Shown piece after piece: positions 38,237 through 47,582 of a DNA stretch of 64,000 nucleotides. Origin of the DNA: Chloroflexota bacterium (lineage in GTDB: Bacteria > Chloroflexota > Dehalococcoidia > Lucifugimonadales > JACPQL01); assembly GCA_016190445.1 (NCBI GenBank), contig JACPQL010000005.1, forward strand, positions 30,733 to 94,732. Direction: 5' to 3'. Position numbers and translations under genes: made by a program. Each line of letters starts with the position of its first letter. The first letter of the stretch is position 1. The notes beneath the pieces were generated by a model, which was not told the DNA's origin, searched no databases, and was given only the letters and a program-made list of their open reading frames with translations.

Positions 38237-39457
38237 TTACTTCACCACAAACTGTACGGTGTGGCCTACGGGGTCACCGGAGACAGTCAGGTCTACCTGG
38301 TAAGTGCCGGATGTGAGGCCCTTGGTGCTGAGGTTGTATATGTAGCCACCCAGGGTCGCGTCATAGCGGAAGTTGCTCTCCGGGTTCGCCTTGCCCGAGT
38401 CCACGGCATCTGAAGTGGTGCTATCCGAGACCTTGGTCACCGAAGCCGCGTTGACAGTGACGCCAGCAGACGAGACGTTAGCGCCGCTGTTGTCGCACAG
38501 TTGGAGCTTGATCGGGATAGTGCTGCCGGACTTGACGGCCTTCGTCTGGTCGTAGAGGGCACAGACACCGTAGGTGACCGAGTAGCTGTTGGAGTCTGAG
38601 CCTGCGTTTCCAGAGAAGTCCGTCGCCGTGACCGTCACCGTATGCAGACCTACCGCGGTGGAGTACCCGCTCACCACGACCGCAGGGCTGGGATCAACAG
38701 CGTCACTTACCGTGTAAGCCAGCACAGGGACAGCGCCCAGCACATAGGAGCCGCTGTCAGCAGGCGCGGTGATGGTCACCACCGGCGGCGTCGTGTCCTC
38801 CACCGTCACGGTGAAGGACCCGGTGTCGGTGAGTCCGCCAGAGTCGGTAGCCGTGCAACTCACCGCGGTGCTGCCCAGAGCAAAGGTGGTCCCTGAGGAA
38901 GGAGTGCAGACGGGAGCCAGCGGCCCATCCTCGGCGTCAACGGCTGTAGCGACAAAGGCCACTACCGCACCGCCAGGCCCCGTGGCCTCAGCGGTGATAT
39001 CGGCGGGCACCGTCACCACCGGCGGCGTGTTAGCTGGGGCCAACACGTGCAAGGTGAAGGCCGCGGGGCCGGTACTGTAGGTGCCGGGCCCTGCATCGCT
39101 CACGCTCACAGTAATCGAGTAGTCACCTGCGGCGCTCGCAGTGAAGGTGACTGACTGGAAGACGCCGCAGGTCGTGAACACCAGGGACGAGGGAGCAGGC
39201 GTCACCCCGGCGGGCGCGCTGATGGTGACCGTGGCCGCCGAGCCATCGCTGGCATTACACCCACTTTGCCCGTCGCCACCAGTGCCCGTGATCTTATATC
39301 CGACACTTGTAGAACCGCCGACAGTGAAAGTGTCACTTCCGGGGTTCGCGGCAACGTTGTTGTTGACGTTGTCGGCCAGGGCCACCGAGGCCAGCGCCAG
39401 GAGCGCCACCACGGCTGCCACCACCACCCCCCATACCCCCGCCTTTGGTATCCTCAC
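38237..39457 (-). CDS. Secreted HYR/Ig-like domain protein
   Basis: VRIPKAGVWGVVVAAVVALLALASVALA signal; PPVVTVPADITAEATGPGGAVVAFVATAVDAEDG (HYR); C-terminal SGSTIPIKLQLCDNSG...YIYNLSTKGLTSGTYQVDLTVSGDPVGHTVQFVVK. GTG start with AAGGAAGG RBS. Confidence 0.85.
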   Translation of the reverse strand: MRIPKAGVWGVVVAAVVALLALASVALADNVNNNVAANPGSDTFTVGGSTSVGYKITGTGGDGQSGCNASDGSAATVTISAPAGVTPAPSSLVFTTCGVFQSVTFTASAAGDYSITVSVSDAGPGTYSTGPAAFTLHVLAPANTPPVVTVPADITAEATGPGGAVVAFVATAVDAEDGPLAPVCTPSSGTTFALGSTAVSCTATDSGGLTDTGSFTVTVEDTTPPVVTITAPADSGSYVLGAVPVLAYTVSDAVDPSPAVVVSGYSTAVGLHTVTVTATDFSGNAGSDSNSYSVTYGVCALYDQTKAVKSGSTIPIKLQLCDNSGANVSSAGVTVNAASVTKVSDSTTSDAVDSGKANPESNFRYDATLGGYIYNLSTKGLTSGTYQVDLTVSGDPVGHTVQFVVK

Positions 39458-39911
39458 GTTCAGCCTTCCTTTCGCCTCACACAGTCCCGAGTGCAAAACC
39501 CGGACTCGTCCTTGCCATCTTCCATTCAGGGCGGACCCAGACACCATGCCAGCTCCGTGTCTGCCTTTTCACCGCCTGTCCACACGGTCCTCCCGGCCTC
39601 AAAACAGATGCAAGTTTATGCATCCGTTGCACATGAAATCAAGCGGGTTCTGACCTATCCAGACCTCCCATCTTTTATGGAGTTTTTATGGCATCTAAAC
39701 CTGGCCCATGCTTGGCCACCGGGCTTCGCGCATCTACAGGCACCAGCGGGAGCTCACCAGAAGGGGTGACCCCTTCCGTCACCCCCGTTTCACCCGCCGT
39801 TCACCCACACGCGGGATGGGAGGTTTAGTGAGGTGGTGGTAGGTTGGTGGTGTGGAGACCAGCCGAGGGCTGTGCCTGACGAGCCCCTCAGACTCCACGG
39901 AGGTGGACGAC

Positions 39912-40112
39912 ATGGTGACCTTGCGGAACGGCGCGGCAGCAGGGGAACTGCTTACAGTAGCCCAGGTGGCCGCGCTGCTGAACGTGCACCCCAACACGGT
40001 AAGGCGCTGGGCCGAGATCGGCGTGCTACGAGCGTGCCGCATCGGGCCGCGGCGAGACCGGAGGTTCTACCGGTCAGAGGTGGAGCATCTTCTAGAGGCC
40101 AGGCCCCGATAG
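39912..40112 (+). CDS. Helix-turn-helix (MerR/excisionase-like) DNA-binding protein
   Basis: LLTVAQVAALLNVHPNTVRRWAEIGVLRACRIGPRRDRRFYRSEVEHLLEA. Confidence 0.85.
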   Translation: MVTLRNGAAAGELLTVAQVAALLNVHPNTVRRWAEIGVLRACRIGPRRDRRFYRSEVEHLLEARPR

Positions 40113-40284
40113 ATGGGGCCCTTGAGCCTGGGTGAGGCGACGGCGGTGTGGGGCGCAGCTCGCACAAGGGCTGGAGGCGACGGACTAGCCTGCCGGGTCT
40201 CGCCTCGCCCTAGCAGCAGTGCCGCCGACTCTCCATCAAGCATCCTACGCGTCGGACATGCTACAATGACAAAGCATTTGGCCC

Positions 40285-40617
40285 ATGACCAAGAACGACC
40301 GCTCTTCAGCTAGCCGCCGTCGGCGAACGCACGGCTGGACTTTTCTCACCAGCCACGCGGTGGTGTTCCTTCATGTGACAGGCCATCCCAGTGACACCAT
40401 TCAAGAGATCTCTGAGCACCTTGGCTTGGCGACTCGAACCGTCGCCGGTGTTCTGACAGACCTACGGCGCGAGGGATACGTCAGGGCAACCAGAAAGGGA
40501 CGCCAAAACGTCTACGACATCAATCCTGAGATGCCAATGCGGCACCCCTCTCAGATGGACCACAAGGTCGCCGACTTCTTCTCTCTGTTCAACAAGGACA
40601 CAAGACGACCTGGATAG
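40285..40617 (+). CDS. Winged-helix transcriptional regulator (MarR/ArsR-like)
   Basis: 110 aa; HPSDTIQEISEHLGLATRTVAGVLTDLRREGYVRATRKGRQNVYDI. Confidence 0.85.
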   Translation: MTKNDRSSASRRRRTHGWTFLTSHAVVFLHVTGHPSDTIQEISEHLGLATRTVAGVLTDLRREGYVRATRKGRQNVYDINPEMPMRHPSQMDHKVADFFSLFNKDTRRPG

Positions 40618-40689
40618 CTACAGGTCACGCTGACGACCTTGCTCCCGGTTCGACCATCTCCCAACGAGCGGGGAAACCCTCTCTTCCCG

Positions 40690-40755
40690 CTCATCCTGAG
40701 CTCCGACTTCCTCGGAGTCTCGACATGGTCGGACCTGTCGAAGGATGAGCGGCTT
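40690..40755. repeat. CCGCTCATCCT...AGGATGAGCGG intergenic palindromic repeat
   Basis: ccgctcatcctgagctccgacttcctcggagtctcgacatggtcggacctgtcgaaggatgagcgg. Confidence 0.8.
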
Positions 40756-40781
40756 GTGCCAGCCGTGCTTAACTCAGTACC

Positions 40782-41564
40782 CTAGCGCCCCTTGTACACC
40801 GGCTTCCGCTTCTCCACGAAGGCCTTGGCCGACTCCTCAAAGTCCTCGGTGAGGTTGAGCCTGAGGGCTCTCGCATAGAGTTCCGCATCTGCCACCAGCT
40901 TCAGTGGGGCAAAACGCAGCATCCGCACGCTGGAGCGCACCGCCAGGGGCGGGACCTCCATGAGGCGCTCGGCCAGCTTCTCTGCCCCCGCCACGTGCTG
41001 GCCCTTGGGCACCAGCCGGTTGACCAGCCCCATGCGATAGGCCTCCTGGGCCGAGATAGGGTCGCCGGTGAGGACCATCTCGGCGGCCACCTTGCTGGCC
41101 ATGTTAGGCCAGAGCCGGGCCCAGATGGTGGCCCCCTGGATGCCCCGCTTCAGTTCGGTGATGCCGAACTGGGCATCCTCGGCGGCCACAATGAGGTCGC
41201 ACTCCGCAGTCAGGGAGCAGGCCACGCCCAGGCAGTAGCTGTGGACCGCAGCGATGACCGGCTTCCAGTTGGCCGTTCGCCCCAGGAAGCCATCAACGCC
41301 ACCACCACGCGTCACCACCGCCGCCCTCCGCTCCTGACGAGTGGTGCCGGCGAACCGTTGCTTCACGTCGGCACCAGCGGAGAAGCACCGGCCCGCCCCG
41401 GAGATGATGGCCACCCATGCCTCGTCCTCCAGGTCGAACTCACGGAGCGCCTGAACCACCTCGCTCTCCAGAGGGTCGTTGAAGGCGTTGAGCGACTGCG
41501 GCCGGTTCAGGGTGATATAGGCTATCCGTCCCTTTACTTCGTATAGCACGTTCTCGTAGGGCAT
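40782..41564 (-). CDS. Enoyl-CoA hydratase/isomerase family protein
   Basis: 260 aa; MPYENVLYEVKGRIAYITLNRPQSLNAFNDPLESEV, AIISGAGRCFSAGADVK. Confidence 0.94.
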   Translation of the reverse strand: MPYENVLYEVKGRIAYITLNRPQSLNAFNDPLESEVVQALREFDLEDEAWVAIISGAGRCFSAGADVKQRFAGTTRQERRAAVVTRGGGVDGFLGRTANWKPVIAAVHSYCLGVACSLTAECDLIVAAEDAQFGITELKRGIQGATIWARLWPNMASKVAAEMVLTGDPISAQEAYRMGLVNRLVPKGQHVAGAEKLAERLMEVPPLAVRSSVRMLRFAPLKLVADAELYARALRLNLTEDFEESAKAFVEKRKPVYKGR

Positions 41565-41640
41565 CTCCCCAGCCTCCTTCCGAACTCTGCGTCAGCGCCC
41601 TTCCATCGCAGCCTCTGGGCAAATTCTTCCGGACCGGGCC

Positions 41641-42420
41641 CTAGCGGCCCTTGTACACCGGCTTCCGCTTCTCCACGAAGGCCCTGGCCGACTCCTCAAA
41701 GTCCTCAGTCAAGTTCAGCTTGAGGGCCTGAAGGTACGTGTCCGCATCGGCCACCATTTGCAGCGGCGCGTGCCGGACTACCCGGACGCTGGAGCGCGCC
41801 GCCAGCGGGGGTACCTCCATGATGCGCTGCGCCAGCTTCTCTGCCTCGGCCAGGTGCTGGCCCTTGGGGACCAGCCGGTTCACCAGCCCCAGTCGGTAGG
41901 CCTCCTGGGCCGAGATCGGGTCGCCGGTGATGGCCATCTCAGCGGCTACCTTGCTGCCCATCGAGAGGATGGTCCTGGCCCAGATCCGGCCCCCTGGGAT
42001 GCCCCGTTTCAGCTCCGTGATGGCGAACTGGGCATCCTCAGAGGCCACTATCATGTCGCACTCCACGGCCAGCGACATGGCCACTCCCAGGCAGTAGCTG
42101 TGGACCGCAGCGATAACCGGCTTCCAGTTCAGGGTGCGTCCCAGGAAGCCCTCGATGCCCCTGCCCCGCACACTGGCGGCGGCCCTCTCCTTCCGGCTCG
42201 GAGCAGCGAACCGCTGCTTCACGTCCGCGCCAGCGGAGAAGCACCGGCCTGCCCCCGAGATGATAGCCACCCAGGCGTTATCGTCCAGGTCGAACTCATG
42301 CAGCGCCCCGAACACCTCATTCTCCAGGGGATCGTTGAAAGCGTTGAGAGACTGGGGACGGTTCAGGGTGATATAAGCTATCCGTCCCTTCACTTCGTAG
42401 AGCAGATTCTCGTAGGGCAT
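41641..42420 (-). CDS. Enoyl-CoA hydratase/isomerase family protein (tandem paralogue)
   Basis: MPYENLLYEVKGRIAYITLNRPQSLNAFNDPLENEVFGAL; start trimmed from ORF 42594. Confidence 0.94.
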   Translation of the reverse strand: MPYENLLYEVKGRIAYITLNRPQSLNAFNDPLENEVFGALHEFDLDDNAWVAIISGAGRCFSAGADVKQRFAAPSRKERAAASVRGRGIEGFLGRTLNWKPVIAAVHSYCLGVAMSLAVECDMIVASEDAQFAITELKRGIPGGRIWARTILSMGSKVAAEMAITGDPISAQEAYRLGLVNRLVPKGQHLAEAEKLAQRIMEVPPLAARSSVRVVRHAPLQMVADADTYLQALKLNLTEDFEESARAFVEKRKPVYKGR

Positions 42421-42611
42421 CTCCTTGCCTCCATTCGCGTATGCTTTCTTTGGCCGCCGTCTGAACGGCGCGAATGTAGCAGGGGGTGGCTGGCGTGTCA
42501 AGCGTGCCAGCCCTCCGTTTGCAGGCGGTGGCGGGAACTTCTTGAAGGTCTCTTGCGTCCTAAGAGCAGAGGGCTGGGGGAACACCCAAGCCACAACATG
42601 GGAGGTAGATC

Positions 42612-43559
42612 ATGAGCAGAGTCATTGGCAACGGGAAGAGACGGATGCTGGCGGCGCTGGCTGTCGGCATCTCTCTAGCAGCCCTGCTGGTGGCGTGCAC
42701 CGGGGCCGTGCCCCAGGCACAGTCCGACGGCAACACCCCTGGCGGGGGCGCACCTGCTGACACCACGGGGGTGAGTCCCAGCACCGGCGAGTCGCCATCG
42801 TCTGGAGCAGGTGGTCTGGTCAGCACCGGCGGGGCACAGAATGTGGGCCAGTTCACGGCCGAGTATGCATCGGGCGTCCTGGCGGCCCCCATGATGGCCA
42901 ATGGCCAGCAACAGGGCATCTTTGTATCGGGCGACGGTACCGTGATGGCAGTGCCCGACGTGGCCATCTTGAGCCTGGGGATAGAGGCGCGGGCTGCCAC
43001 TGTGGCTGAGGCCCGCCAGCAGGCGGCAGAGGCCATGAGCAAGGTTATGGACTCTCTTAAGGCCAACGGGGTGCTCGAAAAAGACATCCGCACCAGCTAC
43101 TTCAACATCCAGCCCGAGTACCAGTGGATAGAGCCCTCCTTTGGCAAGCCCGGCAGGCAGGTCATCGTGGGCTATATGGTGAACAACCAGCTCACGGTCA
43201 AGGTCCGCGCTCTGGACAAGATAGGCGACGTCATTGACCAGGCGGCTATCGCGGGAGGCGACCTGACGCGGGTCCAGGGCATAAGCTTCACCATTGACGA
43301 CACCAAGCCTCTTGAGACGCAGGCGCGTGAGAAGGCGGTGAAGGACGCCTTGGCCAAGGCACAGCAGTTCGCCGATCTGACCGGCGCTACCCTGGGGAGG
43401 CTGGTGTACATCAGTGAGAGCGGTGGCTTTGTGACTCCCTATCCTGTAGCCAGGATGGCCCTTGAGGGGGCCAAGGCCGCCGACTTCGCCAGCACGCCCA
43501 TAAGCACTGGGGAGATGGAGGTGAGAGTCAGCGTGCAGGCGGTGTTCGCTATCGAGTAG
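42612..43559 (+). CDS. SIMPL (DUF541) domain lipoprotein
   Basis: Lipobox AALLVACTG; GDGTVMAVPDVAILSLGIEARAATVAEARQQAAEAMSKVMDSLKANGV. Confidence 0.9.
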   Translation: MSRVIGNGKRRMLAALAVGISLAALLVACTGAVPQAQSDGNTPGGGAPADTTGVSPSTGESPSSGAGGLVSTGGAQNVGQFTAEYASGVLAAPMMANGQQQGIFVSGDGTVMAVPDVAILSLGIEARAATVAEARQQAAEAMSKVMDSLKANGVLEKDIRTSYFNIQPEYQWIEPSFGKPGRQVIVGYMVNNQLTVKVRALDKIGDVIDQAAIAGGDLTRVQGISFTIDDTKPLETQAREKAVKDALAKAQQFADLTGATLGRLVYISESGGFVTPYPVARMALEGAKAADFASTPISTGEMEVRVSVQAVFAIE

Positions 43560-43569
43560 TCGGGGTCCT

Positions 43570-43635
43570 GCCCCGACGTGATTCGCGTCGGGGCTTCGCG
43601 GGAGTGGCGGCGGGCAGAGCATGGCTGCCCGCCGC
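43570..43635 (+). terminator. Two consecutive strong hairpins downstream of the SIMPL gene
   Basis: GCCCCGACG-tgattcg-CGTCGGGGC (43570-43594) and GCGGCGGGCAG-agcatgg-CTGCCCGCCGC (43607-43635). Confidence 0.6.
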
Positions 43636-43723
43636 TTCGTGTCTCCAACTGGTAGTGTCGCCACCGGGCCGGACAGTGGCCTATAATGGCCAGACGACCT
43701 GCTAGTACGGAGGCCGCAAGCCC

Positions 43724-44887
43724 GTGGGGGAGATATTTCAGGGCACAAGGGTACTGGACCTGAGCTGGGGCATCGCCGGCCCCCTGGCCACGATGCTCCT
43801 GTGCGACTACGGCGCCGATGTGGTGAAGGTGGAGCCACCCGGCGGAGACCCCTTCCGCAAGCTGCCAGGCTACCTGGTCTGGTGCCGGGGCAAGCGGAGC
43901 GTGACGCTGGACCTGAAAACGGCTGGCGGCCAGGAGGTGCTGCGCCGCCTGGCTGGGAGCGCCGATTTGCTGGTGGAGAGCTTCAGCCCAGGGGTCGCCC
44001 AGCGCTTGGGGGCCGGGTTTGAAACTCTGAGGGAACGCAACCCCCGCCTGGTCTATTGCTCCATCTCCGGCTACGGGCAGGAGGGACCCTACCGGGACCT
44101 GCCGGGCTATGAGCACCTGGTGTCGGCGCGCAGCGGCGTGTACGAACAGCCCGGCTTTCGTGAGGGGCCCAGCCTGGTAGTGCTGCCCGTGGCCAGTCTG
44201 GGAGCGGCGCTCCTCGCGGTGCAGGGCATCTGTGCCGCTCTCTACGTTCGGGAGGCCACAGGCCGCGGCCAGCGAGTGGAGACCTCGCTCTACGCAGGCG
44301 CACTGGCCATGCAGTCCCAGATGGTGAAAGGGCAGGGTATCCCATCCTACCTCCAGGTCCAGGGACCCAGGACCCCCTTCGGCGCCAGCCCCTTCTACCG
44401 CCTCTACCGGTGCGCCGACGGCCAGTGGCTCCAGCTCGGCTGCATCAACGTGCGGTTCGTGCAGAAGGCCGCCGTGGCCATGGGCCTGGCCGCTGTCATT
44501 GCTGAGCCCCGCTTCGGTGATGGCCGCACCATCCCCACCGACGATGCCCGCCAGGAGCTTGTACGCATGCTCTCGGAGCGGTTCCTTGAGAGGCCAGCCT
44601 CGGAGTGGGCGTCCATCCTGGACGCCGCAGACGTCCCCTACGCGATACCCATGTCCACCGAGGAGTTCATGGACGACCCCCAGGTCCGGCACCTGGGGAT
44701 GGTGGTGGAGGTGCAGGATGCAGCGCGTGGCCTGGTGAAGCAAATGGGCCTGCCCATCCTCTTCCACGGTGCGCCGGGGAGGGTGAAGGGCCCGGCGCCT
44801 GCCGTCGGCGAGCACACCCTACAGGTGCTGGCGGAGCTGGGGTACACGCAAAAGGAGATGAGGCAGTTGGTGCCAGGGGGCGAGTGA
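43724..44887 (+). CDS. Family III CoA-transferase (CaiB/BaiF)
   Basis: GEIFQGTRVLDLSWGIAGPLATMLLCDYGADVVKVEPPGGDPFRKLPGY; GTG start. Confidence 0.93.
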   Translation: MGEIFQGTRVLDLSWGIAGPLATMLLCDYGADVVKVEPPGGDPFRKLPGYLVWCRGKRSVTLDLKTAGGQEVLRRLAGSADLLVESFSPGVAQRLGAGFETLRERNPRLVYCSISGYGQEGPYRDLPGYEHLVSARSGVYEQPGFREGPSLVVLPVASLGAALLAVQGICAALYVREATGRGQRVETSLYAGALAMQSQMVKGQGIPSYLQVQGPRTPFGASPFYRLYRCADGQWLQLGCINVRFVQKAAVAMGLAAVIAEPRFGDGRTIPTDDARQELVRMLSERFLERPASEWASILDAADVPYAIPMSTEEFMDDPQVRHLGMVVEVQDAARGLVKQMGLPILFHGAPGRVKGPAPAVGEHTLQVLAELGYTQKEMRQLVPGGE

Positions 44888-46047
44888 TGGCTGGACCTCT
44901 GACCGGTGTTAGAATTCTGGACCTCTCCATGTACATTGCCGGGCCATATGGCCCAGGGCTCCTGGCCGACATGGGCGCCGACGTGGTGAAGGTGGAGCCC
45001 CTGACGGCGGACCCGCTGCGGAACGGCGTGGCAGGGTTTCTCACCTGGAACCGGGGCAAGCGGGGCATCGCCGTGGACCTGAGGCTCCCCGCAGGGAGAG
45101 AGGTAGTCCATCGACTGGCAACCGGGGCGGACGTGGTGGTGGAGAACTACCGCCCGGACGTTGCCGAGCGTTTGGGGGTGGACTACAAGACCCTCGCTGC
45201 TCTGAACCCCAGGCTTGTCTACTGCACTGTGACCGCCTACGGCTCCACGGGGCCCAACCGGCGACGGCCTGGCGTTGACCCCATCCTCCAGGCGGAGAGT
45301 GGGGTGATGCGCGCCCAGGGCGGTGACACGGCCCCACCCGTGTTCCTGCGTATCGCCGTCTGCGACTACTACGGCGCCATGCTCAACGCCACCGGTATCC
45401 TCATGGCCCTCTTCCATCGGGCGCGCACAGGCCGGGGACAGCGCCTGGAGACATCGCTCCTTCAAGCAGGCATCTTCGCCAACTCCGACGCCTTCGTCGC
45501 CTACGAAGGGAAGCCGCCCCGTCAGCAGGCAGACCCCCAACACTACGGCTTCGGCGCCCTGGACCGGCTGTACCAGACCGAGGACAGCTGGCTCTTCTTG
45601 CAGGTCTGCACCGATGCCCAGTGGAGGGCGCTGGCGGATGCACTGGGGCTTTCGGAGGACCCGCGCTTCGCCACCAGGGTCTCTCGCCAGCAGCACGACT
45701 CCGAGCTAGGCCAGACACTGGCAGATCGGTTCGCCGGTGGGCCCACGGAGCGATGGCTTGCGTTTCTGGAGACCAGGGGAGTGCCGTGCGCCCCCGTGGC
45801 CCTGGACTACCATCAGGCCTTCTTCGACGACCCTCACCCCCTGGAGACGGGGATGGTGGCAGAACGGGAGCACCCCACCTATCAGCGGGTGCAGCAGTCA
45901 GCCAACCTGGTCCGGTTCTCGGAGGGAGGGGGTCCGGCACCCCTGGCCGGGCCCACGGTGGGCCAGCACACAGACGAGGTCCTGAAGGAGCTGGGCTACT
46001 CGGCAGAGCAGATCGCGGAGCTGCGTCAGGCCAAGGTGGTCGCGTAG
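44887..46047 (+). CDS. Family III CoA-transferase (CaiB/BaiF)
   Basis: MAGPLTGVRILDLSMYIAGPYGPGLLADMGADVVKVEPLTADPLRNG; TGATG overlap with the preceding gene. Confidence 0.93.
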   Translation: MAGPLTGVRILDLSMYIAGPYGPGLLADMGADVVKVEPLTADPLRNGVAGFLTWNRGKRGIAVDLRLPAGREVVHRLATGADVVVENYRPDVAERLGVDYKTLAALNPRLVYCTVTAYGSTGPNRRRPGVDPILQAESGVMRAQGGDTAPPVFLRIAVCDYYGAMLNATGILMALFHRARTGRGQRLETSLLQAGIFANSDAFVAYEGKPPRQQADPQHYGFGALDRLYQTEDSWLFLQVCTDAQWRALADALGLSEDPRFATRVSRQQHDSELGQTLADRFAGGPTERWLAFLETRGVPCAPVALDYHQAFFDDPHPLETGMVAEREHPTYQRVQQSANLVRFSEGGGPAPLAGPTVGQHTDEVLKELGYSAEQIAELRQAKVVA

Positions 46048-46229
46048 CCGGAAAATAGCGATTGACCCTTGTAGGGCATCCCGACCTGTCGGGACGAACC
46101 TGCCCGTACGGTACGGTCGGGTTGGGAAACCCGACCTACTGCGAGGAGCCAAGGTGGTCGCGTAGAAGTCGCCTTGTCTCCCGCCCGTGGCTCGATTATC
46201 CTTACGCCAGCACCCCTCAGAAAAAGGCC

Positions 46230-46305
46230 ACTCGCCCTTCGACGCTCAGGACGAGCGGCACACGCCGGCCCCGCTCATGGTGAGCTTGTCGAACCATGAG
46301 CGGCA
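46230..46305. repeat. CCGCTCATGGT...ACCATGAGCGG intergenic palindromic repeat
   Basis: cgcccttcgacgctcaggacgagcgg...ccgctcatggtgagcttgtcgaaccatgagcgg. Confidence 0.8.
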
Positions 46306-46375
46306 CATCCGTTTTCCATGCGGGGGTGGCGAAGTCTTGCTTCATGAAGGACTTACAGGCAAAGGAGGCCCACCG

Positions 46376-47530
46376 GTGACACAGCAAGCACAGTACGACC
46401 TGTTGCTACGAGGCGGGAACCTGCTGGACCCGGCCCAGAAGGTCAACGCCAGCCGCGACGTTGCCTTTCGGGGTGGTCGCGTGGCTGCGGTGGCAGCGCG
46501 AATAGACCCGGCCCAGGCCAGGGAGGTCATTGATGTCACCGGCAAGCTGGTCACCCCTGGCCTGATAGACGCCCACGGCCACTTCTACCACGGCTCCAAC
46601 CCTAGCCCCGTGCATCCGGACAAGGCGTGCCTGCCCTCTGGTGTGACCACGGCAGTGGACGGTGGGACCGCCGGGTGGGCCAACTTCCCGGCCATGCGGG
46701 ACTACGTGTTTCCCGCCCAGAAGGTGCGGCTCCTGGCCTTCCTCCATATCGGCGCCCTGGGGCTGGCCCCCAACCGGGCGGTGGGAGGCGAGCTAAGGGA
46801 CATTCGGCTGGTGGACCCCGACCATACCGCGGAGACGGTGCGACAGAACCGTGGCCTCCTTCTGGGGGTGAAGGTGCGTATGCATGTGGAGGCCGTGGCC
46901 TACTGGGAGGCCAGGAGTGCTCTGAAAGCGGCCCGCCTGGCTACCGACAGGTGCGGCGGGAAGCTCATGATTCACGTGAGCGGCACCCCAATCCCCCTGC
47001 CCGAGGTGCTGGAGGTGCTGGGCCCCGGGGACATCATGACCCACGCCTTCAACGGCAACCCTGAGAACATGATAGGCCACGATGGCAAGGTGAGGCCACA
47101 GGTCCGCGCCGCTGCCGAGCGGGGCGTGGTGATGGACGTGGGCGACGCCGGAGTCCACTGCGACATCAACGTGGTCAAGGCAGCCATGCGGGACGGCCTC
47201 CTCCCCACCACCATCAGCACCGACATCCATACACCGCCACCGGGCCGGGTCGTCTACAAGCAGCACGAGCTCCTGGCCAAGTTCATGGCGCTGGGCATGT
47301 CCCTGGAGCAGGTGGTCGCCGCCAGCACCAGCGCGTCAGCCAAGGTGATCGGGCTGGACAAGGAGATAGGGAGCCTTGGCGTGGGCATGGCGGGCGACGC
47401 CGCCGTGTTCACCCAGGAGGAGGGCCGCTTCACCTACCAGGACATGGCGGGGAATCATGTGGTGGGGGACAAGCGTCTTGTCCCCGTGCTCACCATCAAG
47501 GACGGCCAGGTGGTCTGGCGGGCCGGCTAG
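46376..47530 (+). CDS. Amidohydrolase/dihydroorotase-like metal-dependent hydrolase
   Basis: YDLLLRGGNLLDPAQKVNASRDVAFRGGRVAAVAARI, KLVTPGLIDAHGHFY; GTG start after AAAGGAGG. Confidence 0.9.
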   Translation: MTQQAQYDLLLRGGNLLDPAQKVNASRDVAFRGGRVAAVAARIDPAQAREVIDVTGKLVTPGLIDAHGHFYHGSNPSPVHPDKACLPSGVTTAVDGGTAGWANFPAMRDYVFPAQKVRLLAFLHIGALGLAPNRAVGGELRDIRLVDPDHTAETVRQNRGLLLGVKVRMHVEAVAYWEARSALKAARLATDRCGGKLMIHVSGTPIPLPEVLEVLGPGDIMTHAFNGNPENMIGHDGKVRPQVRAAAERGVVMDVGDAGVHCDINVVKAAMRDGLLPTTISTDIHTPPPGRVVYKQHELLAKFMALGMSLEQVVAASTSASAKVIGLDKEIGSLGVGMAGDAAVFTQEEGRFTYQDMAGNHVVGDKRLVPVLTIKDGQVVWRAG

Positions 47531-47582
47531 CGCCCGCTAAGCATTGAGTGTTGCCTACTTGAACCATGCCAGGGAGGTGACC

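Noticed and set aside
39912-40617. Prophage/integrative element suggested by excisionase-like HTH and wHTH genes
   Set aside because: No integrase, att-like direct repeats or phage genes nearby; two small regulators alone are insufficient.
40640-40680. tRNA-like ggttcga motif
   Set aside because: No cloverleaf could be built around it; it lies in a gap before the palindromic repeat.
43439-45696. Minus-strand ORFs of 458 and 352 aa
   Set aside because: Antisense to the two + strand CoA-transferases with canonical motifs.
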